The notes beneath the pieces were generated by a model, which saw only the letters and a program-made list of their open reading frames with translations, was not told where the DNA came from and made no database searches. From NCBI GenBank assembly GCA_947165105.1, contig CAMUZC010000039.1, forward strand, positions 1-14,488: a DNA stretch of 14,488 nucleotides, in the 5' to 3' direction. Positions 1-7,022 of this stretch are shown piece after piece (the first letter of the stretch is position 1; each line of letters starts with the position of its first letter). The stretch comes from an uncultured Lachnospiraceae bacterium (GTDB taxonomy: Bacteria > Bacillota_A > Clostridia > TANB77 > CAG-508). A program made the position numbers and the translations under genes.

Positions 1-62
1 AAAAAAATGAAATTGTAGAGATTGCAAGTAGATTTATTGAAGAAAAAGGGAAGGAAAATTAA
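1..62 (+). CDS. 3' end of an upstream gene (partial)
   Basis: An open frame runs in from the left edge (codons begin at position 3) and ends at TAA 60-62, one base before the topB ATG. The last residues read roughly EIASRFIEEKGKEN, a charged helical C-terminus typical of real proteins. The AAGGGAAGG stretch at its end doubles as the topB ribosome binding site. The tight spacing suggests the two genes are cotranscribed. Too little is present to name the product. Confidence 0.55.
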   Translation, partial: KNEIVEIASRFIEEKGKEN

Positions 63-63
63 T

Positions 64-2043
64 ATGGCAAAGAGTGTTTTAATTACTGAAAAACCTTCAG
101 TTGCAATGGAATTTGCAAAAGTACTTGGTATTAATGGTGCTAGAAAAGATGGTTATTTAGAGTCTGATAAATGGATTGTTACTTGGTGTGTTGGACATTT
201 AATTACGATGTCATATCCAGAGGTATATGATGAAAAGTTAAAGTTTTGGAGATTAGATACATTACCATTTATGCCAAAAGAGTATAAATATGAAATAATT
301 CCTGCTGTTGAAAAGCAATTTAATGTTGTAAAATCTTTGTTAATTAGAGATGATGTTGATACAATTTATGTTGCAACTGACTCTGGACGTGAGGGAGAAT
401 ATATTTACAGGTTAGTTGAACAAATGGCTGGAGTTACTGGAAAATCAAGAAAAAGGGTATGGATAGATTCACAAACAGAAGAAGAAATAAAAAGGGGAAT
501 TGCTGAAGCTAAGGATTTGGATGAATATGATAGTTTATCAGATTCTGCATATTTGAGAGCAAAAGAAGATTATCTAATTGGAATAAATTTTTCTAGATTA
601 CTAACAATAATTTTTGGTAGAAGAGCTGCAACAAAGCTAAATGAAGAAAGAATTTCTATTTCTGTTGGACGTGTTATGACATGTGTTTTGGGAATGATTG
701 TTTCAAGAGAAAGAGAGATTAGAAATTTTGTTAAAACTACATATTATAAAATTGTTGGGGAGTTTGGAGATGAGGAAAGTTCTATAAAAGCAGAATGGAA
801 AGTTACTGATAATTCAAAAATGTTTAATTCTTCTAAATTATATAATGAAACAGGTTTTAAGAAAGTGGAAGATGCAAGAGATTTTATTGCTTCATTGAAA
901 GGTAAAAAAGCTATAGTTTCAGAAGTTAAGAAAACCAAACAAAAGGAGAATGCTCCGCTATTGTTTAATTTAGCTGAGGTACAAAATGAATGTACAAAGA
1001 GGTTTAAAATAAAGCCTGATGAGACGTTGGATGTTATTCAGACATTATACGAAAAGAAATTAGTTACTTATCCGAGAACGGATGCAAGAGTATTATCAAC
1101 AGCTGTTGCAAAAGTAATTTCAAAGAATTTAAATGGAATTGCTAAGGGTTATCAAGATGAGGAAATTCAAGGATATATAAAGAAAATGGTTGATGAAAAA
1201 TATTCAACAAATATTGTTAAATCAAAATATGTAAATGATAGTAAAATTACAGATCACTATGCGATTATACCAACAGGTCAAGGATATGAAAATTTTGGCA
1301 GCCTAAATCAATTACAAAAAGATATTTATAAATTGATTGTAAAAAGGTTTTTATGTATTTTTTATCCAGCAGCTGAGTTTAATAAATTAGCTATTACAAT
1401 AAATATTGAGAATGAAGAATTTTCTGCAACAAGTAAAGTTTGTACAAAAATGGGATATTTGGAAATTGCTAAAGCTAAACAAAATGGTGGAAAAGATGTG
1501 GATAAGTCATCTCAAAAATCTGAAAATAATGATGACAAGGTTGCAGATGACAATAATTCAAACAAAAAAGATAATGAAATTAGTGAAGAATTACTAAAAA
1601 AATTAAAAAAAGGACAAGAAATTGGAATTGTAAATTTTGAAACAAAAGATGCAGAAACGAGTCCGCCAACTAGGTACAATTCTGGGTCAATTATTCTTGC
1701 AATGGAAAATGCGGGAAAACTAATTGAAGATGAGGAACTAAGAGAACAGATTAAGGGAGCAGGAATTGGAACAAGTGCTACAAGAGCTGAGATTATGAAA
1801 AAGCTCGAGAGGATTCAGTATATTCAAATCAATTCAAAAACTCAAATTATAACTCCTACTGAAAAAGGAGAAGTTATTTTCGATGTAGTTGCAAGTTCTA
1901 TGCCAGACATGCTTAATCCGAAGCTTACTGCAAGTTGGGAAAAGGGATTAGATATGGTGGCTAAGAAAGAAATTAATTCTCAAGAGTTTATGGATAAGTT
2001 GGAAAGTTATATTAAATTAAAGTTTAATAAATTGGTGATTTAG
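64..2043 (+). CDS. topB: DNA topoisomerase III (type IA, TopB)
   Basis: A type IA topoisomerase that relaxes or decatenates DNA by cutting one strand through a 5'-phosphotyrosine. The product is 659 residues. ATG 64 is preferred over the upstream TTG 22 because the protein then opens MAKSVLITEKPSVA, the usual TopB N-terminus, and AAGGGAAGGAAA precedes it. The TOPRIM acidic motif reads ATDSGREGE, the Gly-containing form also seen in Bacillus TopB. The catalytic Tyr is Y336 in VTYPRTDAR, followed by DHYAIIPT and the C-terminal GIGTSATRAEIM and TPTEKG motifs. There is no C-terminal zinc finger, which fits TopB rather than TopA. Odd points are SVGRVMTC (200-207) where the family usually has GRVQTP, and a Lys/Asp/Asn-rich low-complexity insert at about residues 470-515. 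It appears to be the last gene of its operon, followed directly by a terminator. Confidence 0.95.
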   Translation: MAKSVLITEKPSVAMEFAKVLGINGARKDGYLESDKWIVTWCVGHLITMSYPEVYDEKLKFWRLDTLPFMPKEYKYEIIPAVEKQFNVVKSLLIRDDVDTIYVATDSGREGEYIYRLVEQMAGVTGKSRKRVWIDSQTEEEIKRGIAEAKDLDEYDSLSDSAYLRAKEDYLIGINFSRLLTIIFGRRAATKLNEERISISVGRVMTCVLGMIVSREREIRNFVKTTYYKIVGEFGDEESSIKAEWKVTDNSKMFNSSKLYNETGFKKVEDARDFIASLKGKKAIVSEVKKTKQKENAPLLFNLAEVQNECTKRFKIKPDETLDVIQTLYEKKLVTYPRTDARVLSTAVAKVISKNLNGIAKGYQDEEIQGYIKKMVDEKYSTNIVKSKYVNDSKITDHYAIIPTGQGYENFGSLNQLQKDIYKLIVKRFLCIFYPAAEFNKLAITINIENEEFSATSKVCTKMGYLEIAKAKQNGGKDVDKSSQKSENNDDKVADDNNSNKKDNEISEELLKKLKKGQEIGIVNFETKDAETSPPTRYNSGSIILAMENAGKLIEDEELREQIKGAGIGTSATRAEIMKKLERIQYIQINSKTQIITPTEKGEVIFDVVASSMPDMLNPKLTASWEKGLDMVAKKEINSQEFMDKLESYIKLKFNKLVI

Positions 2044-2066
2044 GAATTAGTATAATAAAAAAATGG

Positions 2067-2106
2067 GGATGGACTTAATTTGTAGCAGATTAAGTCCATC
2101 CTTTTT
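2067..2106 (+). terminator. Intrinsic terminator after topB, probably bidirectional
   Basis: A perfect 13-bp stem (GGATGGACTTAAT, 2067-2079, with 2089-2101) encloses a 9-nt loop and is followed by T5 at 2102-2106. A run of seven A at 2057-2063 gives a T-tract on the other strand, so it can also end the convergent zinc-ribbon gene. Confidence 0.9.
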
Positions 2107-2114
2107 GGTTTCGA

Positions 2115-2351
2115 TTATAATTTTAAACCTAAACCGGAAAATTCACGATTTTGATTAATATATCTTGTCAAATCTTTTGTTGGAATACCAGTATTTATAG
2201 ATAATTCATCTACTGTATCTGGTATGATATTATTTTGTATATAATTTTCTAATTTTTGTATTTTAATATTATCTTTTTCTGCGCAGTTTGGACAAATTTT
2301 ACCGGAATTAGCGAAAAAACTTCCGCATTGAGGGCATTTATTAAATTCCAT
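2115..2351 (-). CDS. Small zinc-ribbon/HTH protein, YvyF (TIGR03826)-like
   Basis: A 78-residue protein. The N-terminus carries two CxxC knuckles (C6-C9 and C20-C23, CPQC and CPNC) that should bind one zinc. The C-terminal half (about residues 30-68) reads as a helix-turn-helix: the segment from VDELSINTGIP to LTRYI resembles a DNA-recognition helix pair. This domain order and size match the YvyF family, known from Bacillus flagellar/competence operons; the match is from memory of the pattern, not a search. The start is well supported: AGGAGG lies 8 nt upstream and a strong promoter lies further up. No flagellar genes are nearby, so its role here is unknown. A regulator, possibly of the divergent PBP gene, is a guess from position only. 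Confidence 0.7.
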   Translation of the reverse strand: MEFNKCPQCGSFFANSGKICPNCAEKDNIKIQKLENYIQNNIIPDTVDELSINTGIPTKDLTRYINQNREFSGLGLKL

Positions 2352-2386
2352 AGTTGGTACCTCCTGTGAATTATTTTACTAAAAAT

Positions 2387-2414
2387 ATTTTATCATATAA
2401 ATCTAAATTGTCAA
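2387..2414 (-). promoter_or_regulatory. Sigma-A promoter of the zinc-ribbon gene
   Basis: Read on the minus strand: TTGACA (2409-2414), a 16-bp spacer and TAAAAT (2387-2392) with an extended -10 (TGA directly before). It lies about 35 bp upstream of the start codon. Confidence 0.85.
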
Positions 2415-2433
2415 TTTTATTTTGCTTTTTTTA

Positions 2434-2461
2434 TGTACAGATTTAAGTTATATGATATAAT
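2434..2461 (+). promoter_or_regulatory. Sigma-A promoter of the PBP1A gene
   Basis: TGTACA (2434-2439, 4/6 to the -35 consensus), a 16-bp spacer and a consensus TATAAT (2456-2461) with extended TGA. The -35 is about 20 bp from that of the divergent zinc-ribbon promoter, so a regulator bound between them could affect both. Confidence 0.75.
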
Positions 2462-2495
2462 TAAAAATAATAAAATTTGAAAGGTATGAATAATA

Positions 2496-4748
2496 TTGAA
2501 TGATAATAAACATAAGAAAAGTACTGAAAATATTAGGTTTGGTAAAAGAGTTTATGAAACTGAAAGTAATAATGATGAAGATATAATTATTGGCATAAAC
2601 TCTAAGAAAAAAAGAGCGAATCAAAGCAAAGTGGAATATCAACCTAATATATCTAGAGTACAGAAAAAGACAAATATTAAGAGTAATAAAAGTGGTAAGA
2701 AATCTAAAAAAGTTAAAGAATTGGATGATGACAAACGTGCTAAAAAGAAGAAAAGAAGAAAAATAATTTTAATTGCTTTATTAATTGCATTTATTATTTG
2801 GCTTATTTCTTTTTTAATATCGCTTTATAAATGGAACAAAATTATGAAAGACATTATTACTTGTCAGAATTCTATTATGTATGATTCTACGGGAAATATA
2901 ATTGCTGTACTAGGAGAAGGTCGAATTCAAGAAAATATCAGTTTAGATAAAGTTCCTAAGAATTTAGTTAATGCATATGTTTCTATCGAGGATAAGAATT
3001 TTTATAAGCATCATGGTATTAATTTAAAGAGAACGGCTGGTGCAATTGGAAGCTATGTAATACACAGAGGAAATGGCTCTTTTGGAGGAAGTACTATAAC
3101 TCAGCAGCTTATAAAAAATGTTACAGGTGAAAATGAAACTAAAATTTCAAGAAAGGTTGTAGAGTGGGATAGAGCAATCAAAACTGAAATGGTTTTATCA
3201 AAAGATGAAATTATGCAAACATATTTAAACATTATTTATGTCGGACCAAATGTGTATGGGGTTCAAATGGGGTCTAGGTATTATTTTGACAAGGATGTAA
3301 CAGAACTTGATTTAGCAGAATGTGCGTTTTTAGCTGGTTTAAATCATTCACCAAATTCATATAATCCATTTGGTGAAAATGATAATTCTGAGAAAATAAA
3401 ATCTAGGTCAAAAACTGTTCTTGGTGTAATGCTCCAGGAAAAATATATTTCGGAAGATGAATATAATAACGCGGTTAAAGAGATTGATGAAGGTTTGAAA
3501 TTCAAAAAGGGAGATGTTGAGCCTAAAGGAAATAATGTATACTCATATATGGTTGATGCAACAATATCTCAAATTGTTAGTGACTTGCAAAAAAGCAAAA
3601 AAATGTCAGCAAGCTTTGCAACAAATTATTTATATTATTCGGGATTAAATATTTATTGTACTCAAAATACTGACATACAAAAAGATTTAGAAGAAGAATT
3701 TGCAAAGCAAAAATACATGGTTAAATCACAACAATACCCTGATAGTACATCACAGGCGGCTATGATTGTTATTGACCATAACACTGGACAAGTAAAGGGA
3801 TGTGTGGGTGGTTTAGGAGAAAAGAAATCATCAAGAGGATTTAATAGAGCTACACAAGCATTAAGGCAAACGGGTTCTGCTATTAAACCAATTGCGGTTC
3901 TTGGACCGGCATTAGAAGAAAAAATTATAACTCCGCTTACTGTTTATGATGATACTAGAACAACTTTCTCTAACAATTATAGTCCTATTGATTGTGAAAA
4001 AGAACTGGGAAATATTACTGTAAGGAGAGCAGTTGAGTCATCACAAAATATTCCTTTTGTAAAAATTATGGAAAAATTAACACCAAAAAAATCTATTGAA
4101 TATATGAAAAAAGAGGGAATTACAACTTTGACAGATGCTGATTGTGATTTACCATTAGCATTGGGAGGTCTAGAAAAGGGAACAACTCCTTTGGAAATGG
4201 CTGCTGCATACGCGTGCATTGCAAATGGCGGAAAGTACATTGAACCGGTCTTTTATACAAAAGTTGATAATTCATATGGTAAAACTGTTTTGAAATGCAA
4301 ACAAAAGCCAAAAAAAGTATTTTCAGAAGATACAACGTATGTACTTAAGAAATTATTAACACAGCCAGTAAATGGAGAGAATGGAACGGCAAGGTCATGT
4401 AAAATAGATGGATTTGAAGTTGCTGCTAAAACTGGAACAACAAATGATAATTATGATAAATGGCTTTGCGGTTTTACAAAATATTATACAGCGGTTACAT
4501 GGTTTGGATTTGATATTAATGAATCTATTAATGAGGGAGCTGATTCGATGGCAAATCAAATTTGGGCTTCAGCTATGAGAAATATTCACGAGGATTTGAT
4601 AAAAGCTGATTTTGACAGACCAAATAATGTACAAGAAGTAACGGTATGTAAGGAAACAGGCAAAAAAGCAACGGGAGGATGTAAAGATACGTATATTGAG
4701 TATTTTAGAAAAGGAACGGTTCCTAAGGATATATGTGATAAGCATTAG
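2496..4748 (+). CDS. Class A penicillin-binding protein (PBP1A family)
   Basis: A bifunctional peptidoglycan synthase of 750 residues that polymerises lipid II and cross-links the stem peptides outside the membrane. Residues 1-89 are a very Lys-rich cytoplasmic tail, and 90-111 form one membrane segment. The GT51 glycosyltransferase domain follows, with catalytic Glu165 in EDKNFYKHHG and the GGSTITQQLIKN motif. The transpeptidase domain has Ser461 in GSAIKP (SxxK), Ser516-Gln-Asn518 (SxN) and Lys645 in KTGT. The C-terminus holds three Cys (VCKETGKKATGGC, DICDKH). The start is TTG, with GAAAGG 11 nt upstream. No in-frame ATG exists before the membrane segment, so the tail must begin at a non-ATG codon. 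It is monocistronic with its own promoter and diverges from the zinc-ribbon gene. Confidence 0.95.
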   Translation: MNDNKHKKSTENIRFGKRVYETESNNDEDIIIGINSKKKRANQSKVEYQPNISRVQKKTNIKSNKSGKKSKKVKELDDDKRAKKKKRRKIILIALLIAFIIWLISFLISLYKWNKIMKDIITCQNSIMYDSTGNIIAVLGEGRIQENISLDKVPKNLVNAYVSIEDKNFYKHHGINLKRTAGAIGSYVIHRGNGSFGGSTITQQLIKNVTGENETKISRKVVEWDRAIKTEMVLSKDEIMQTYLNIIYVGPNVYGVQMGSRYYFDKDVTELDLAECAFLAGLNHSPNSYNPFGENDNSEKIKSRSKTVLGVMLQEKYISEDEYNNAVKEIDEGLKFKKGDVEPKGNNVYSYMVDATISQIVSDLQKSKKMSASFATNYLYYSGLNIYCTQNTDIQKDLEEEFAKQKYMVKSQQYPDSTSQAAMIVIDHNTGQVKGCVGGLGEKKSSRGFNRATQALRQTGSAIKPIAVLGPALEEKIITPLTVYDDTRTTFSNNYSPIDCEKELGNITVRRAVESSQNIPFVKIMEKLTPKKSIEYMKKEGITTLTDADCDLPLALGGLEKGTTPLEMAAAYACIANGGKYIEPVFYTKVDNSYGKTVLKCKQKPKKVFSEDTTYVLKKLLTQPVNGENGTARSCKIDGFEVAAKTGTTNDNYDKWLCGFTKYYTAVTWFGFDINESINEGADSMANQIWASAMRNIHEDLIKADFDRPNNVQEVTVCKETGKKATGGCKDTYIEYFRKGTVPKDICDKH

Positions 4749-4751
4749 TAC

Positions 4752-4780
4752 TTGACTAAATTAACATAATGTGATAGAAT
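4752..4780 (+). promoter_or_regulatory. Sigma-A promoter of the Cys-rich orphan gene
   Basis: TTGACT (4752-4757), a 17-bp spacer and TAGAAT (4775-4780) with extended TGA. It begins three bases after the PBP stop codon; no separate terminator is visible between the two genes. Confidence 0.85.
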
Positions 4781-4782
4781 GT

Positions 4783-4798
4783 CCTAAATATATTTAGG
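4783..4798. promoter_or_regulatory. Perfect 16-bp palindrome at the transcription start (operator candidate)
   Basis: CCTAAATATATTTAGG is a perfect dyad beginning 2 bp after the -10 hexamer, so it spans the expected transcription start. That position suits a repressor operator. As RNA it could only form a weak A/U hairpin. No regulator is identified. Confidence 0.5.
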
Positions 4799-4808
4799 CA
4801 ATATATCA

Positions 4809-4824
4809 AATGAGTGTACTCATT
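4809..4824. repeat. Short inverted repeat in the leader of the orphan gene
   Basis: AATGAGT-gt-ACTCATT has perfect 7-bp arms around a 2-nt centre and lies between the operator-like palindrome and the ribosome binding site. It may be a second protein-binding dyad, or a small leader hairpin if the inner pairs open. It also contains the out-competed upstream ATG 4810. Confidence 0.45.
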
Positions 4825-4851
4825 ATACTAAGGAAAAGGGGCGATTTCAAA

Positions 4852-5421
4852 ATGAGTAAACTACCAATTGAAAAGCTATTAAAGGATCATGTTTTAACTA
4901 TCGGAAGTGAAGAATATCAGCTTCGGAAAGTTACAGAAGAAGAACTTCTTAATATCAGAATGGAGAACAAGCCAGGAGTAGTTCTATGCTATCAAAACGA
5001 GATTTGGTATTCCAAGTTATCATCTCCTAAGATTAAGCTAAATGGACAAAAATGGCTAGAACACAGTTGCAGTAGAGGACAAGACTGTTGCAATCATCTT
5101 TCAGCTCTACCAGATTCAGAGGGAGGATGTAAGTGTATTAGAGATACTAGTGCACAGTATTACATGAACCGTAGGCGGAGTACAATAGAATCATATAGGG
5201 AATCATTTAGAATTGAGAAATATGATTTTTTAGAATGTGCTCTGGAATCATTCGGTACAGTAGAAAATGGATTCAAAGCTATAAAATGTAAGAATGCAAG
5301 ATATGACCATTTTAAACCTGTTCAGTTCGATACTGCAATTCTAAGGCAAAAATTAGTTGACTTAGCACAGCATTTAAATCCAGACATTAATTCAATGAGT
5401 GATATTATTAAAAAGTTCTGA
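4852..5421 (+). CDS. Cys/His-rich protein of unknown function
   Basis: A soluble 189-residue protein that I do not recognise. ATG 4852 is chosen over ATG 4810 because AAGGAAAAGGGG ends 10 nt before it, while 4810 lies inside a leader inverted repeat with no ribosome binding site. The centre holds a dense cluster: H71, C73, C79, C80, H82, C93 and C95, in a context such as CSRGQDCCNH and GCKC, which looks like a metal (zinc or Fe-S) site. There is no signal peptide or membrane segment. The C-terminal third is helical and charged. Codon choice is less extreme toward A/T in places than in its neighbours (for example CTT CGG and CGT AGG CGG), perhaps hinting at later acquisition. It is a stand-alone unit with promoter, dyads and an 18-bp terminator of its own. 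Confidence 0.8.
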   Translation: MSKLPIEKLLKDHVLTIGSEEYQLRKVTEEELLNIRMENKPGVVLCYQNEIWYSKLSSPKIKLNGQKWLEHSCSRGQDCCNHLSALPDSEGGCKCIRDTSAQYYMNRRRSTIESYRESFRIEKYDFLECALESFGTVENGFKAIKCKNARYDHFKPVQFDTAILRQKLVDLAQHLNPDINSMSDIIKKF

Positions 5422-5463
5422 AGAATAAACCAGGTTTCAAATAAGAAACCTGGTTTATTCTTT
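5421..5463 (+). terminator. Strong intrinsic terminator, 18-bp stem
   Basis: A perfect 18-bp stem (5421-5438 with 5445-5462) has a 6-nt AAATAA loop and a T-rich 3' side. The left arm begins at the last base of the TGA stop codon. The near-symmetric A/T-rich flanks would let it work on either strand. Confidence 0.9.
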
Positions 5464-5474
5464 GTAATTCATAA

Positions 5475-5503
5475 TTGACAACAATAAATAAATGTGGTAT
5501 AAT
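5475..5503 (+). promoter_or_regulatory. Consensus promoter of the SAM riboswitch-metK unit
   Basis: A perfect TTGACA (5475-5480), a 17-bp spacer and a perfect TATAAT (5498-5503), with TGG making an extended -10. This is the closest-to-consensus promoter in the window, as expected where control is exerted by attenuation after initiation. Confidence 0.93.
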
Positions 5504-5520
5504 CAATCAAAATTATATAT

Positions 5521-5621
5521 ATTATCAAGAGTGGACGAGAGATTCGGCTTTATGACTCCACAGCAACCTGCATAAGCAAGGTGCTAATACCGACGAAGCA
5601 ATATAAGCTTTGGGTGATGAT
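5521..5621 (+). promoter_or_regulatory. SAM-I (S-box) riboswitch aptamer
   Basis: The segment shows the S-box core in order: ATCAAGAG at the 5' side of P1/P2, a P2 stem GTGGA/TCCAC enclosing the kink-turn and ATTCGGC region, then the conserved AGCAACC, a P3 hairpin, GGTGCTAATACC, a P4 hairpin (AAGC/GCTT) and GGGTGATGAT closing P1 with 5521-5527. It sits about 20 nt after the promoter and upstream of metK, the family's classic target. When SAM binds, P1 is stabilised and the downstream terminator should form, so metK is shut off when SAM is plentiful. The exact antiterminator pairing was not resolved by eye. Confidence 0.95.
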
Positions 5622-5636
5622 TTAACGAAGAAATAT

Positions 5637-5665
5637 AAACCTTTGCAATATTGCAAAGGTTTTTT
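5637..5665 (+). terminator. Riboswitch expression-platform terminator
   Basis: A 26-nt perfect palindrome (5637-5662, AAACCTTTGCAAT and its complement) forms a GC-containing hairpin running straight into T6 (5660-5665). It lies 16 nt after the aptamer P1 stem, the expected position for the transcription-off hairpin of a SAM-I switch. Confidence 0.92.
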
Positions 5666-5751
5666 GTTATTTTATATAACTAAAGTACTTAATTAAATAA
5701 AGTATGAAATTTAAAATAAAAAGAATAATATATATAATTAAAAAATAATTG

Positions 5752-5780
5752 GAAATCAGTTTAAAAGAAGAATTGATTTC
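5752..5780 (+). repeat. Hairpin just upstream of the metK ribosome binding site
   Basis: GAAATCAGTT (5752-5761) can pair with AATTGATTTC (5771-5780) with one G-U pair and a 9-nt loop, ending four bases before AAGGAGG. It lies beyond the riboswitch terminator, so it would be present only in full-length metK mRNA. It may protect or expose the ribosome binding site; its function is unproven. Confidence 0.45.
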
Positions 5781-5796
5781 AAAAAGGAGGAATTAT

Positions 5797-6906
5797 ATGA
5801 AAAAATTATTTACATCAGAAAGTGTAACAGAAGGGCATCCAGATAAACTATGTGATTACATATCAGATAATGTTTTAGATGCATATTTAAAGCAAGATTC
5901 AAAGGCGAGGGTTGCGTGTGAAACAGTTGCTGGAAAGGGGCTTGTATTAGTTACTGGCGAAATATCATCAAATGCAGATGTTGATATTGAAAAAGTTGTA
6001 AGAGATACGATAAAAGAGATTGGTTATACAGATGAAAATACGGATATTAGTTATGAAAAGTGCCAAGTAATTATTAATGTTTCAAAACAGTCTGCTGACA
6101 TTGCATTGGGTGTAGATACTGATGGCGCAGGAGATCAAGGAATGGTCTTTGGTTTTGCTACAGACGAAACAGAAAACTATTTGCCAATGCCAATTTATCT
6201 ATCACATAGGTTAGCTAAAAGACTATCTGAAGTTAGAAAATCAGGAGAGATTCCATATTTACGTCCAGATGGAAAAGTACAAGTTACTGTTGAATATGAA
6301 GATGATAATCCTGTAAGAGTGGATACGGTTGTTGTATCAACACAGCACAAAGAAAATGTTGATTTGGAGGTTTTAAAATCTGATATAAAAGAAAAAGTAA
6401 TTAATAAAATAATTGATAAAAATTTATTAGATGATAAAACAAAATATTTCATTAACCCAACAGGGAGATTTGTAATAGGGGGACCTTTAGGAGACACAGG
6501 ACTTACTGGAAGAAAGATAATTGTAGATACTTATGGAGGTTTTAGCCGTCATGGTGGAGGAGCTTTTTCTGGAAAGGATGCAACTAAGGTAGACAGATCA
6601 GGTTCATATATGGCGAGATTTATTGCGAAGAATATTGTGGCTAATGGACTTGCAAAAAAATGTGAAATTCAGATTTCTTATGCCATTGGTGTAGCTAAAC
6701 CAGTTTCAATTTTCGTTGATACTTTTGGGACAGGTACTGTTTCAGATGATAGAATAGTTTCTATAATTAATCAAAAATTTGATTTGACACCAAGAGGGAT
6801 AATTAATACTTTAGACTTAGAAAAACCTATTTATGCTAAGACTACTAATTATGGCCATTTTGGAAAAGAGGAACTTTCATGGGAAAGAATAATTAGTTTA
6901 AAATAA
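5797..6906 (+). CDS. metK: S-adenosylmethionine synthetase (MetK)
   Basis: Makes S-adenosylmethionine from methionine and ATP in the cytosol. ATG 5797 is preferred over the upstream in-frame ATG 5749 because AAGGAGG lies 7 nt before it and the protein then starts [17 protein letters not shown], as in the family. Visible signatures are GHPDK (ATP/methionine site), GAGDQG (110-115), the long [18 protein letters not shown] segment, [16 protein letters not shown] (phosphate binding) and NYGHFG near the C-terminus. At 369 residues it is shorter than Bacillus (about 400) or E. coli (384) MetK. The gating loop before GAGDQG is cut down to [11 protein letters not shown], and the terminal helix after LSWER is nearly absent. 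All core motifs remain, so it should be active. It is controlled by the SAM-I riboswitch upstream. Confidence 0.97.
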   Translation: MKKLFTSESVTEGHPDKLCDYISDNVLDAYLKQDSKARVACETVAGKGLVLVTGEISSNADVDIEKVVRDTIKEIGYTDENTDISYEKCQVIINVSKQSADIALGVDTDGAGDQGMVFGFATDETENYLPMPIYLSHRLAKRLSEVRKSGEIPYLRPDGKVQVTVEYEDDNPVRVDTVVVSTQHKENVDLEVLKSDIKEKVINKIIDKNLLDDKTKYFINPTGRFVIGGPLGDTGLTGRKIIVDTYGGFSRHGGGAFSGKDATKVDRSGSYMARFIAKNIVANGLAKKCEIQISYAIGVAKPVSIFVDTFGTGTVSDDRIVSIINQKFDLTPRGIINTLDLEKPIYAKTTNYGHFGKEELSWERIISLK

Positions 6907-6947
6907 TTAGTAATGGGAATAAGTATTTTAAGTTAAACAAAAAAACA

Positions 6948-6976
6948 TTGACGAATTCTGTCAAATATTGTATAAT
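6948..6976 (+). promoter_or_regulatory. Sigma-A promoter of the WG-repeat gene
   Basis: TTGACG (6948-6953), a 17-bp spacer and consensus TATAAT (6971-6976). The -35 hexamer forms the left half of a small dyad, TTGAC-N7-GTCAA (6948-6964), and TGCC-N5-GGCA (6985-6997) follows the start site. Either could bind a regulator. No convincing terminator is visible between metK and this promoter. Confidence 0.85.
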
Positions 6977-7022
6977 ACTCGAAATGCCTAAATGGCAAAT
7001 AATTAAAAGGAGTGTATCTCTT

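Noticed and set aside
364..400. Damaged TOPRIM motif in TopB (DSGREGE instead of DxDREGE)
   Set aside because: Bacillus TopB has the same Gly-containing form (DAGREGE), so this is normal for the subfamily.
5749..5796. N-terminal extension of MetK from ATG 5749
   Set aside because: It lacks a ribosome binding site, lies inside a leader hairpin and is absent from the family; AAGGAGG marks ATG 5797.
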